NCBI GenBank assembly: GCA_003215315.1
Contig: QCKO01000008.1
Coordinates: 1-43,184 of the forward strand
Source: Prochlorococcus sp. AG-409-P19
Lineage (GTDB): Bacteria; Cyanobacteriota; Cyanobacteriia; PCC-6307; Cyanobiaceae
Length of the DNA: 43,184 bases
Reading direction: 5' to 3'
In this document: in pieces, positions 31,017-40,551 of the stretch
Numbering within the stretch: position 1 is the first letter of the stretch
Layout: every line of letters starts with the position of its first letter
The notes under the pieces: model-generated
Told to the model about the DNA's origin: nothing
Database searches by the model: none
Seen by the model: the letters and a program-made list of their open reading frames with translations, nothing else
Made by a program: the position numbers and the translations under genes

Positions 31017-31085
31017 TGACCTGATTAAGTTTGGATGCGTTAGGACGAAATTTTGCAGCCAATAAATGTCAGAAAATCAATCTTA

Positions 31086-31613
31086 TTATTGAACTTTTGG
31101 TTCAAGAAGAAATTGAATAACTAATGACGGTTTATAGAGCAGAAACCCTAATAAAGCTGGTAATAACTGAAGTTCAGGTAATTTTGAAACCACCAAAACT
31201 AAAATTACAGGAATAATAAGCTGAATCTTTCCAACAATCTTTTGGGAACTACCAAGTTTTCCAATACCGCGAGCAAGCAAGCGGAGATACAAAATCCCTG
31301 ATAATGCTCCAACAAGAATACTTATTGAAGTGTTTTGCCCGAAAAGAAATGCTGCTAAGACAACAAAAATTGCTGCCAAAACAAAAGCAAGGCGATATAT
31401 CCGCAACTGAAGCTGCAAATACTCATCCTGCGAAATCTTAGATTGTTCATCTAAGGTTTCAGGATCCAGCAGGGTCTCGTGAATTGAGCTATCACCTAAC
31501 AATTCAGACTGCACTAAAAATCCTCCTGATGGAGACTCATCAATGAAGCCCTTATGAGGGGATGCATCAATATCACCAAAGGCTCTCTGCGAAAGGCCCG
31601 CGAAATCTATCAT
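31086..31613 (-). CDS. atp1: Atp1/AtpI-like ATP synthase accessory protein
   Basis: 175 residues. Four hydrophobic spans lie in the C-terminal two thirds (FVLAAIFVVLAAFLFG, then ISILVGALSGILYL and later). The position at the head of the atp operon is that of cyanobacterial atp1/atpI, thought to help c-ring assembly. The first 70 residues are acidic and polar, longer than in the typical 115-130-residue AtpI. It is the first gene; its promoter must lie in 31614-32109. Confidence 0.85.
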   Translation of the reverse strand: MIDFAGLSQRAFGDIDASPHKGFIDESPSGGFLVQSELLGDSSIHETLLDPETLDEQSKISQDEYLQLQLRIYRLAFVLAAIFVVLAAFLFGQNTSISILVGALSGILYLRLLARGIGKLGSSQKIVGKIQLIIPVILVLVVSKLPELQLLPALLGFLLYKPSLVIQFLLEPKVQ

Positions 31614-32109
31614 GCAGCTTGCCTACAAACAAAAGACTTAGTACTGATCACAAGGTCTTATATGAAGCTTTACAAAAACGACCTATATATGCTTTAAAAC
31701 GCCAGAAGCAATGTAAAGGCACTTCAATATGAATATTAAGGATGTCCCAAGATAAAGATAATTAATCAATCATAGGTGCATCAAAGTTAACATTCATTTA
31801 ATGCAATCATGAAAATTAAATAATGCTAAATCATTAATTTCCTGCAAGATAATTACCCTAGAAATCAAAAGATTCTTGTAGAAAGGTATTCATTGTTAAA
31901 CCTTGATAAGAAAAAAATTTTTTTGGTCTTTTTATCTTGGCATAATCTGATTTATACGGCTTTATAGGGAATAAATTGATTTAATCCTTGATAAGTGAAT
32001 TATTAGCCTTATAACTTGGACTAATAATTCAAATATAAAAGGACCAAACAGCATTATCGACTCTTCCAGCAAAAAATTCAAGCTATATTCAAGGCATAGG
32101 TTATTACCT
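31614..32109. other. 496-base divergent region between atp1 and ftsW, no gene seen
   Basis: Very AT-rich and should hold the promoters of the atp operon (-) and ftsW (+). It contains CCTTGATAAG twice (31901-31910 and 31986-31995), an A7T7 tract right after the first copy, and, at its right end, the hairpin over the ftsW start. ATG frames here are 11 codons or less. A non-coding RNA is possible but I cannot show one. Confidence 0.5.
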
Positions 32110-32117
32110 ATGCCTTG
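32090..32117 (+). promoter_or_regulatory. Hairpin containing the ftsW start codon
   Basis: CAAGGCATAGGT (32090-32101), loop TATT, ACCTATGCCTTG (32106-32117): 12 perfect base pairs, with two more G-U pairs possible below. The ftsW ATG (32110-32112) is fully within the right arm, and any ribosome-binding bases would be in the left arm or loop. In RNA it would block initiation unless melted or bound. Confidence 0.75.
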
Positions 32118-33234
32118 GGATCAATTACCAACAGAAGGTCGTTTACTTGTTGGATTAATTGCCTTTTGGAGCCTTGCAGGAATATTTATTCTTGGTTCTG
32201 CAAGTTGGTGGGTTGCCAATAGAGAAATGGGAGATGGTGCCTATTACATCAAAAGACAATTAATTTGGTTAATAGCAAGCTGGAGTATTTTTTATTTTGT
32301 AATCTCTATAAAACTGAAAAGCTGGTTAAAAATAGCAAGTCCATGCCTATTTATAGGAATAATAATGGTTGCAGCAACAGCTTTTTTCGGAAGCACCGTT
32401 AATGGTTCAACAAGATGGCTCATAATTGGTCCTCTACAAGTACAACCTTCCGAATTAATAAAGCCCTTTGTTATTCTTCAAGCCGCAAAACTTTTTGGCC
32501 AATGGGAAAGACTAAATGAAGAAAAAAAATTTTTTTGGTTAAGCATTTTTGCTTCTCTAATTTTATTAATCATTAAACAGCCAAATTTAAGTACAGCTGC
32601 ACTTACAGGGATTTTGCTTTGGATGATAGCGCTTGCAGCAGGGGTCAAACTTCGTTCTCTTCTAATGACAGCATTGTCAGGACTTACATTAGGTTTTACG
32701 AGTATTTTATCGAACGAATATCAAAAAATACGTGTCACGTCATTTCTAGATCCATGGCAAGACCCACAAGGCAATGGATATCAACTTATTCAAAGCCTTC
32801 TTGCAATTGGCTCAGGAGGTTGGTTTGGAGAAGGTTATGGTCTCTCAACACAAAAACTTCAATATCTTCCGATACAAAGTACTGATTTTATTTATGCTGT
32901 CTTTGCAGAAGAGTTTGGTTTCTTCGGCTCACTTATGCTATTAACCTTTCTCCTTTTAATAGCCTTCATTAGTCTTCGAATAGCACTTGCTTGCAATAAT
33001 AATTACTCCAAATTGATAGCAATAGGTTCAGGAACAATCTTAGTAGGCCAATCTATGATGCATATAGCTGTAGCAGCAGGGGCAATGCCAACTACAGGTT
33101 TACCCTTACCAATGATCAGTTATGGAGGTAATTCATTAATATCAAGTCTTTTAATTGCCGGTCTCCTGGTAAGGTCATCAATCGAATCACAAGAATTCCT
33201 AAATAAATTATCAATCCAAAAAACATTCAAATAG
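32110..33234 (+). CDS. ftsW: FtsW-type SEDS peptidoglycan polymerase
   Basis: 374 residues, about ten membrane spans. SEDS signatures include NGSTRWLIIGPLQVQPSELI, the loop STDFIYAVFAEEFGFFGS, and the C-terminal MPTTGLPLPMISYGGNSLIS. SEDS proteins polymerise lipid II together with a class B PBP, FtsW at the septum. I call FtsW and not RodA from length and ending, with some uncertainty. It is followed by ccdA and ccs1 on the same strand. Its start codon is in a strong hairpin (32090-32117). Confidence 0.9.
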   Translation: MPWDQLPTEGRLLVGLIAFWSLAGIFILGSASWWVANREMGDGAYYIKRQLIWLIASWSIFYFVISIKLKSWLKIASPCLFIGIIMVAATAFFGSTVNGSTRWLIIGPLQVQPSELIKPFVILQAAKLFGQWERLNEEKKFFWLSIFASLILLIIKQPNLSTAALTGILLWMIALAAGVKLRSLLMTALSGLTLGFTSILSNEYQKIRVTSFLDPWQDPQGNGYQLIQSLLAIGSGGWFGEGYGLSTQKLQYLPIQSTDFIYAVFAEEFGFFGSLMLLTFLLLIAFISLRIALACNNNYSKLIAIGSGTILVGQSMMHIAVAAGAMPTTGLPLPMISYGGNSLISSLLIAGLLVRSSIESQEFLNKLSIQKTFK

Positions 33235-33277
33235 AGAATATTTTACCTATATTTATTTCAAGTAAAAGGACACCGCT

Positions 33278-33997
33278 ATTAATTCTATTGCTCTAGCTAT
33301 CTCTGATTTAGCCCAAAATGGTGAGCTCTTGATTCGCAATGGTCTCAAAGAGCCAAGTGCAGCATCAATTTTAATAATTTTTACCGGTGGCTTATTAACC
33401 AGCCTTGGCCCCTGTTCTATATCTCTGCTACCAATCACCGTTGCTTATCTAGCTGGCTTCAAAGACAATCAAAATCCTTTCCAGAGAAGCATTAGCTTTT
33501 CCAGCGGAATTGTAATTGCATTGGTCATTCTTGGAAGCTTAAGTGGTTTTGTAGGAAAAATATACGGACAACTTCCCTCCTATTTCTCAAACATCGTTTC
33601 TTTAATAGCTATTTATATGGGATTAAATCTGCTAGGAATAATTAAAATTTCTTTACCTTCAGGGCCAGATCCAGACGTTTGGAAAAAAAGTGTTCCAGCT
33701 CCTTTGGCTCCTATTGCAACTGGTCTAGCTTTTGGACTCGCTTCTTCCCCATGCTCCACACCTGTATTAGCAGTATTACTTGCATGGATTGCTCAAAATG
33801 GGAATCCAATTACTGGCATAATATTTCTAGGTTGTTTTGGAATTGGCCAAGTATTTCCTTTATTAATAGCAGGTACATTTGCAGCAAGTATTCCAAATCT
33901 ATTAGTTTTAAGACCAATAAGCAGATGGATACCTCCAATTAGCGGTGCAATTTTATTTGGAATTGGCCTTTTAAGTCTTGCTTCATCTTGGTTATAA
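33278..33997 (+). CDS. ccdA: CcdA-like thiol-disulfide transporter, cytochrome c biogenesis
   Basis: A membrane protein of six hydrophobic spans that passes reducing power across the thylakoid membrane to apocytochrome haem-site cysteines. The paired Cys sites are in LTSLGPCSISLLPIT and ASSPCSTPVLAVLL. The only standard start in frame is TTG 33329, giving 222 residues but a very short N-terminus. The frame is open back to a stop at 33263, and ATT at 33278 lies 7 bases after AAAGGA, giving 239 residues (the extension reads NSIALAISDLAQNGELL). I chose 33278; 33329 is the conservative option. The ccs1 gene starts 3 bases downstream. Confidence 0.85.
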   Translation: MNSIALAISDLAQNGELLIRNGLKEPSAASILIIFTGGLLTSLGPCSISLLPITVAYLAGFKDNQNPFQRSISFSSGIVIALVILGSLSGFVGKIYGQLPSYFSNIVSLIAIYMGLNLLGIIKISLPSGPDPDVWKKSVPAPLAPIATGLAFGLASSPCSTPVLAVLLAWIAQNGNPITGIIFLGCFGIGQVFPLLIAGTFAASIPNLLVLRPISRWIPPISGAILFGIGLLSLASSWL

Positions 33998-34000
33998 ATT

Positions 34001-35302
34001 ATGCAAAAACTGGAGAAAGTTTTTAACTGGTTAACAAGCCTAAGAATTGCCATATTTTTAATGATAATTATAGCCATTTCTTGCGCATTAGGCACCTCTA
34101 TTCCACAAGGGGAACCAAGCGAAAGCTATATAAATATATATAATAAGAGTCCTCTAATAGGTTTTATCAGTGGAGAGCTTCTTCTATTCCTGCAGCTAGA
34201 TAAAGTATATACAAGTTATTGGTTTATTTTTTTACTTTCTTGGCTAGGCTTTGCCCTAACAACTTGCAGCTGGAGAAGACAATGGCCAATGCTAAAATCT
34301 GCTTTAACATGGATAGATTATAAACAACCACGTCAAATAGCAAAACTTGCCATTGCCCAAAGTGCGCAAACATCTTCGCCTAAAGACGCTATAAATAATT
34401 TAAGTTTACATTTAAAAAGCACGGGCTGGAGAATTAAGGAATCAGCAGGGAGAATCTCGGCAAGGAAAGGATTAGTTGGAAGAGTAGGGCCTTTACTTGT
34501 CCATCTAGGAATTATATTATTAATGATAGGTGCAACTTATGGTGCATTAACTGGTCAAAAAATTGAAGAGTTCTTAGTGCCAGGAAGATCAATCGAGATT
34601 ATAAATCCCGACAGAAAAAAACAACTCACTATTACCTTAGAAAAATTCCAAATCAAAAGGGATCCTAAGGGGAGAGCTGAGCAATTTATTTCCAATTTAA
34701 AATTGAATGACTCACAAAATATTCAAACGACGGAAAAAATAAGTGTAAACCATCCACTTAGATACAGAGGCATAACTATTTATCAAGCAGATTGGTCACT
34801 TTCGGCCATAACATTAACATTGAATGATCTCAGGGTTCAGCTGCCGTTGAAAGCCATACCTGAGCTAGGTGAACAAGTATGGGGGACATCAATACAAATA
34901 AATAAGGATAAGGATAAGGATAAGGATAAGGATAATCTTATTTTATTAACTCTTTCAAGCGAGGAAGGACCGATTAGCATTTACAACTTAAATGGTAAAG
35001 AGTTAGAAAAGTTAAGACCTGGTATCGAAAGTAAGAGTATAAATAATACTTACATAAAAATACTTAAAGTCATAACAAGCAGTGGAATCCTTATCAAATA
35101 TGATCCAGGCGTACCGATAGTTTATTTAAGTTTTTTAATTATTCTTATAGGCGGATCATTAAGTATTATATCGACCAAACAAATATGGGCATTAACAGAA
35201 GAGGACAAGTCGCTTATTCATATTGGTGGATTAAGCAATAGAAATCTTTCAGGATTATCCAAACAGATTCCAGAATTAATATCTAAAGCAATCGATAGTT
35301 AA
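34001..35302 (+). CDS. ccs1: Ccs1/CcsB (ResB-like), cytochrome c haem-attachment complex
   Basis: 433 residues. Spans near the N-terminus ([20 protein letters not shown]) and [18 protein letters not shown], then [19 protein letters not shown]; a large lumenal domain; and a last span at [15 protein letters not shown]. This matches Ccs1, which with CcsA delivers and attaches haem to c-type cytochromes. Residues 301-312 form an Asn-(Lys-Asp)5-Asn tract in the lumenal domain, coded by a six-base tandem repeat (34904-34933). It is directly after ccdA and convergent with queF, with overlapping stop codons. Confidence 0.94.
   Translation: MQKLEKVFNWLTSLRIAIFLMIIIAISCALGTSIPQGEPSESYINIYNKSPLIGFISGELLLFLQLDKVYTSYWFIFLLSWLGFALTTCSWRRQWPMLKSALTWIDYKQPRQIAKLAIAQSAQTSSPKDAINNLSLHLKSTGWRIKESAGRISARKGLVGRVGPLLVHLGIILLMIGATYGALTGQKIEEFLVPGRSIEIINPDRKKQLTITLEKFQIKRDPKGRAEQFISNLKLNDSQNIQTTEKISVNHPLRYRGITIYQADWSLSAITLTLNDLRVQLPLKAIPELGEQVWGTSIQINKDKDKDKDKDNLILLTLSSEEGPISIYNLNGKELEKLRPGIESKSINNTYIKILKVITSSGILIKYDPGVPIVYLSFLIILIGGSLSIISTKQIWALTEEDKSLIHIGGLSNRNLSGLSKQIPELISKAIDS
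34904..34933 (+). repeat. Tandem hexanucleotide (AAGGAT)5 in ccs1
   Basis: Five exact AAGGAT units, coding (Lys-Asp)5. Changes in unit number keep the frame and would alter only the length of a charged loop. Confidence 0.95.
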
Positions 35303-35721
35303 CTTATTAAGTCTCTCCTTCCATGACAAACCACAATATTAGTATGAACATTCCCTCGAGGATTAAAGTCAGCTTCGATTCTCATCCAGTGTGGTTCAGA
35401 AGCAACAATGAAATCATCAAGGATTTGATTGGCTACAGCCTCATGTGAAATTTTCTGGTCACGAAATCGATTAATATAAAGTTTAAGTGATTTAAGTTCT
35501 AAAACTTTTTTATAAGGTTGATAAACCATTTTTATGGTAGCAAAATCAGGGTAACCAGAGAAAGGGCATTTACATGTAAATTCAGGTAATGTAATTGAGA
35601 TCTCATAACGCCTATTTTTATTTGGATTGTCAAAGCAATTCAAGGATGATTGATCAATCTCGCTCTCTCCATAAAGAACAGATTTATTATTCTTTGCGTT
35701 TTTAACACCCACCTGAGTCAA
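35299..35721 (-). CDS. queF: QueF, NADPH-dependent preQ0 reductase
   Basis: 140 residues, the short YkvM-type QueF. The nucleophile is Cys-52 in [10 protein letters not shown] with Asp-59 as acid, and [20 protein letters not shown] is the QueF signature. It reduces 7-cyano-7-deazaguanine to preQ1 for tRNA queuosine. No preQ1 riboswitch was seen upstream. Its stop codon overlaps that of ccs1 on the other strand (35299-35302). Confidence 0.96.
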   Translation of the reverse strand: MTQVGVKNAKNNKSVLYGESEIDQSSLNCFDNPNKNRRYEISITLPEFTCKCPFSGYPDFATIKMVYQPYKKVLELKSLKLYINRFRDQKISHEAVANQILDDFIVASEPHWMRIEADFNPRGNVHTNIVVCHGRRDLIS

Positions 35722-35898
35722 ACCTATTATTTATATCCATATTAGTTAATTTTTTATAAACTGAGTTAATTGTTTTTCGAATTCTAGAGATATGAAAAAT
35801 ATTTAAACCCCTTTTAGGCTTTCAAAATTTGATTCTGTATCAATAATGACAATGGGGAAAGCTGATATCCCTCTTAATGGGTAGGAAATTAAAAAACT

Positions 35899-36129
35899 AT
35901 GGACATTTATCTTTTGGAGTTCAAAGGTCATGTGATTATCAATCCATGTAGTATTCATGGAATCCTATGGTTACAAACGCATTTCAAGGCTGAAAACTGG
36001 GACGCTATTCTTGGGAAAAATGCTTTAATTCCTTTAAACGAAGCCAAGTGCCTTATTAAGGATGCACATGAAGCAGGTTTAACTGTGAATTTGATACCTG
36101 CCCTTACAAAAGCAGAGAAATTTAAATAA
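35899..36129 (+). CDS. Conserved-looking small protein, unknown function (76 residues)
   Basis: 76 residues, soluble, starting MDIYLLEFKGHVIINPCSIH and ending LIPALTKAEKFK. Mixed alpha/beta pattern: LLEFKGHVII, GILWLQTHF, EAKCLIKDAHEAGLTVNLI. No domain is recognised. It lies 39 bases upstream of glnB on the same strand and may share its transcript. A site like TGTATCAATAATGAC (35837-35851) upstream only partly fits the NtcA pattern GTA-N8-TAC. Confidence 0.7.
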   Translation: MDIYLLEFKGHVIINPCSIHGILWLQTHFKAENWDAILGKNALIPLNEAKCLIKDAHEAGLTVNLIPALTKAEKFK

Positions 36130-36147
36130 AAGTAACTATCATAATAA

Positions 36148-37303
<1,156 letters not shown>

Positions 37304-37400
37304 TTCTTCATAAAAACAAACAGGAAACGGAACAAAAACCGATAAGTTAGGCAAAAAAGCCAAGTTCCATAGAAGATCTATACAAATAACCTTAAAGGGT

Positions 37401-37661
37401 GTGTCTAAAAAGTTCCTTCACCCAATTACTGCTCCTGAATCAATAAAGCAAGGGGCTTTACATCTGGGAACGCCAATCGAAGCTTGTGAAGTCCTGGAAC
37501 TTTTACAACCTGGTAGCTTCGCAAAACTAGAAAATCAACCAAGCGATCTACCACCTTTCCAAGTAATTAATTGCAAAGGTGGTAGATGCTGGGTCAGGCA
37601 ACAATCCTGGGGTAAACATGTTCATTGGGAAGTAGAACACAATAGACTTAAGTCAGCTTGA
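37401..37661 (+). CDS. Small protein of unknown function (86 residues), GTG start
   Basis: 86 residues starting with GTG at 37401 (SKKFLHPITAPESIKQGALH) and ending EHNRLKSA. It has a beta-rich pattern with CKGGRCWVRQQSWG near the end, and AAAGG lies 5-10 bases upstream. No domain recognised; the two-Cys CxxxxC patch could bind metal or be structural. It is 46 bases before purB on the same strand. A 13-bp-arm inverted repeat lies inside (37546-37587). Confidence 0.72.
   Translation: MSKKFLHPITAPESIKQGALHLGTPIEACEVLELLQPGSFAKLENQPSDLPPFQVINCKGGRCWVRQQSWGKHVHWEVEHNRLKSA
37546..37587. repeat. Inverted repeat, 13-bp perfect arms, inside the 86-residue gene
   Basis: ATCTACCACCTTT (37546-37558), 16-nt loop, AAAGGTGGTAGAT (37575-37587). 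It spans codons for residues about 49-62. With 26 paired bases in an AT-rich gene, chance occurrence is unlikely. Confidence 0.93.
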
Positions 37662-37707
37662 GCTCCTAGGGCCTAAGTTCAATAAATAACATTCAATCTG
37701 TAGCACT

Positions 37708-39003
37708 TTGATCGAGCGTTACACACTCCCAGAGATGGGACAACTATGGACTGATCAAGCCAAATACCAGACTTGGCTTGACGTTGAATTAGCTGCTTGT
37801 GAAGCCAACTGGAGACTGGGGAAAATCCCTAATGAAGCAATAGCTTCAATTAGACAAAATGCAGCCTTTGAGCCTAATCGTATTCTTGAAATAGAAGCTG
37901 AGGTACGACATGACGTAATAGCTTTTTTGACCAATGTGAATGAACACGTCGGCGATGCAGGACGTTTTATTCATGTTGGGATGACTAGTAGTGATGTGCT
38001 TGATACCGGTCTTGCTTTACAAATGAAAGCTTCAATCAAGCTTCTAAATAAGGAACTTATTAATCTTCAAGAAGCTATTAAAGTTTTAGCCCGAGAGCAT
38101 AAGAACACAGTGATGATTGGTCGATCACATGCAATACATGGAGAACCAATTACTTTTGGCTTCAAATTGGCTGGATGGCTCGCTGAAACGATAAGGAATA
38201 CTGAGAGATTAATAATCCTAGAAAAAGATATATCCGTTGGCCAAATAAGCGGAGCAATGGGGACCTATGCCAATACAAGCCCCGAAATCGAAGCAATCAC
38301 CTGCGAACTTTTAGGACTTAAGCCAGATACTGCAAGTACTCAAATAATTTCCAGAGATCGACATGCAAATTATGTTCAAACTCTTGCTTTAATCGGTTCT
38401 TCTTTGGATCGTTTCTCAACAGAAATCCGAAACCTTCAAAGAACTGATGTCCTTGAAGTAGAGGAAAATTTCGCAAAGGGACAAAAGGGAAGTTCTGCAA
38501 TGCCTCACAAACGAAACCCCATTAGAAGTGAACGTATCAGTGGCCTATCACGTGTCCTAAGAAGTTATGTAGTCGCAGCCCTTGAAAATGTAACTTTGTG
38601 GCACGAGCGTGACATCAGTCATAGCTCTAATGAAAGGCTTATGCTGCCTGATACTTCAATCACTCTGCATTTTATGCTCACAGAAATGACAGAGGTCATA
38701 AAAGGTCTAGGTGTTTACCCATTAAACATGCTCCAAAACATGAATGTTTATGGTGGAGTGGTTTTCAGTCAGAAAGTTTTATTGGCCCTTGTTGGCAAGG
38801 GAAAAAGCCGTGAGGACTCATATCGACTAGTACAAAAACATGCTCATGCAGCATGGAATAATCCAAAAGGGAATTTCAAAGCAAGCTTAGAAGCGGACAA
38901 TGAAGTGACACGTATTCTTAATCAAGAGGAACTCTCACAATGTTTCTCAACCGAACAACATCAATCCAATCTCAATACCATCTGGGAAAGATTAGGTATT
39001 TGA
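37708..39003 (+). CDS. purB: Adenylosuccinate lyase
   Basis: 431 residues. The family signature GSSAMPHKRNP, preceded by the catalytic TSSDVLDTGLALQM and GRSHAIHGEPITFGFK, is intact. It splits SAICAR and adenylosuccinate in purine synthesis. The start is TTG at 37708 (IERYTLPEMGQLWTDQ matches the usual N-terminus exactly); no ATG fits. Confidence 0.97.
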   Translation: MIERYTLPEMGQLWTDQAKYQTWLDVELAACEANWRLGKIPNEAIASIRQNAAFEPNRILEIEAEVRHDVIAFLTNVNEHVGDAGRFIHVGMTSSDVLDTGLALQMKASIKLLNKELINLQEAIKVLAREHKNTVMIGRSHAIHGEPITFGFKLAGWLAETIRNTERLIILEKDISVGQISGAMGTYANTSPEIEAITCELLGLKPDTASTQIISRDRHANYVQTLALIGSSLDRFSTEIRNLQRTDVLEVEENFAKGQKGSSAMPHKRNPIRSERISGLSRVLRSYVVAALENVTLWHERDISHSSNERLMLPDTSITLHFMLTEMTEVIKGLGVYPLNMLQNMNVYGGVVFSQKVLLALVGKGKSREDSYRLVQKHAHAAWNNPKGNFKASLEADNEVTRILNQEELSQCFSTEQHQSNLNTIWERLGI

Positions 39004-39100
39004 TGGCTTAACAGCTATTAAATACCTAAATGTTAAGATGAAGAAAATTACCTGAATATATTTCAGAGATTATTTCGACCTCTAAAACTTAGAGAATCTA

Positions 39101-39133
39101 ATGACTACCTTTATTCGTCAACAAAGCACATGA
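39101..39133 (+). other. Possible 10-residue leader peptide before fumC
   Basis: ATG ACT ACC encodes MTTFIRQQST, and its TGA (39131-39133) overlaps the fumC ATG (39130). ATGACTAC occurs at both starts. It could be a coupled leader or an accidental duplication of the start region. Confidence 0.3.
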
Positions 39134-40527
39134 CTACAGAAATGCGAGTTGAGCAAGACAGCATAGGGAACATTCAAGTTCCTAAAGATGCGCTATGGGG
39201 TGCACAAACCCAAAGGTCTTTAATTAATTTTGCAATAGGTAATGACAAAGTTCCACTCGACCTAATCTATGCGATAGCCGAAATTAAAAGTTCTGCAGCA
39301 GAAGTTAACAACCATTTGCAGATATTGGATGCGAAAAAAAAAGATTTAATAGTTAAAGCCTCGCGTCAAATAACTCAAGGCATCCATAATAAAGAATTCC
39401 CTCTAAGTGTCTGGCAAACAGGAAGTGGAACACAAACAAATATGAATGTCAATGAAGTAATTAGCAACATTGCTTCTAAAGAAACTGGTATGGAATTAGG
39501 TAGTCATAATCCATTACACCCAAATGACGATGTCAACAGATCGCAATCTACTAATGATGTTTTTCCAGCTGCTATACAAATAGCAACTGCGATAAATATC
39601 AAATCAAAGCTATTGCCAGAGTTAGAGCACTTAATAAAAGCATTGGAATTAAAAAGTAGAGATTGGTCAGACATTATAAAAATTGGGAGAACACATCTTC
39701 AAGATGCTGTGCCATTAACCCTTGGCCAAGAAGTTTCAGCATGGACTGAGCAACTTTCAAATGCATACAAGAGAATCAACCATGGTCTTGAAGAACTTTA
39801 CCTTCTTCCCCTTGGTGGAACAGCAGTTGGTACCGGCTTAAACGCTCCCAAAAATTTTGATAAAGAGATCACTTCAAATCTTGCTAATAAAATTAAATTA
39901 CCTTTTGTTAGTGCCAAGAATAAATTCTCAATAATGGCTAGTCATGATGGATTAGTCAATACCATGTCACAATTGAAACTTTTAGCCGTCTCATTATTAA
40001 AAATAGTCAATGACATACGTCTCTTAGCATGCGGGCCAAGAGCTGGACTGGCAGAGCTAAGGCTACCTGAAAACGAGCCAGGGAGTTCAATCATGCCGGG
40101 GAAAGTAAACCCTACTCAATGCGAGGCAATTGCAATGGTTTGTCTACAAGTCATGGCATTTGATAGTGCAATAACAATGGCAGGTAGTGGTGGTCACTTG
40201 CAAATGAATGTTTTTAAGCCAATAATTGCCTTGGACATCTTAAAAAGCATTAACTTACTCCATGGTTCTTGCCAAAGCTGCAGAAAAAACATGATCGAAG
40301 GGATGCAACCAAATAATCTCAAAATACAAAGTGATTTAGAGAACTCATTAATGCTAGTAACAGCACTAACTCCTTCAATAGGATATGAAAAAGCCAGTGA
40401 GATTGCTCAATTTGCACATAAACAAAACATCAGCCTGAGAAAGGCTGCGATTAAATTAAATTACATAACCGAACAAGATTTTAATCAAATTGTAGACCCT
40501 AAATTAATGATAGGTGATATAGATTAA
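39130..40527 (+). CDS. fumC: Class II fumarate hydratase
   Basis: 465 residues. The catalytic signature GSSIMPGKVNPTQCEA is intact, as are TGSGTQTNMNVNEVISN and IGRTHLQDAVPLTLGQE. It converts fumarate to malate and is the iron-free form. Start ATG 39130. It is 126 bases after purB; PurB releases fumarate, so their adjacency is metabolically logical. It is convergent with the helicase, 13 bases apart. Confidence 0.97.
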   Translation: MTTEMRVEQDSIGNIQVPKDALWGAQTQRSLINFAIGNDKVPLDLIYAIAEIKSSAAEVNNHLQILDAKKKDLIVKASRQITQGIHNKEFPLSVWQTGSGTQTNMNVNEVISNIASKETGMELGSHNPLHPNDDVNRSQSTNDVFPAAIQIATAINIKSKLLPELEHLIKALELKSRDWSDIIKIGRTHLQDAVPLTLGQEVSAWTEQLSNAYKRINHGLEELYLLPLGGTAVGTGLNAPKNFDKEITSNLANKIKLPFVSAKNKFSIMASHDGLVNTMSQLKLLAVSLLKIVNDIRLLACGPRAGLAELRLPENEPGSSIMPGKVNPTQCEAIAMVCLQVMAFDSAITMAGSGGHLQMNVFKPIIALDILKSINLLHGSCQSCRKNMIEGMQPNNLKIQSDLENSLMLVTALTPSIGYEKASEIAQFAHKQNISLRKAAIKLNYITEQDFNQIVDPKLMIGDID

Positions 40528-40551
40528 AAAAAAGACTAATCTAAAGTCTTT
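40526..40551 (-). terminator. Terminator of the helicase gene, overlapping its stop codon
   Basis: In minus-strand sense, AAAGACT (40551-40545), loop TTAGATT, AGTCTTT (40537-40531), then a T-run through 40526. The stop codon (40543-40541) is in the loop, so the hairpin includes the end of the coding region. Confidence 0.75.

Noticed and set aside
35837-35851. NtcA-like site upstream of the 76-residue gene and glnB
   Set aside because: The right half is GAC, not TAC, and no matching -10 box was confirmed; kept only as a remark.
37311-37335. AAACAAACAGGAAACGGAAC, like the Yfr2-type small RNA motif
   Set aside because: Only a short local likeness inside the open upstream frame of tlyA; no promoter or terminator around it.
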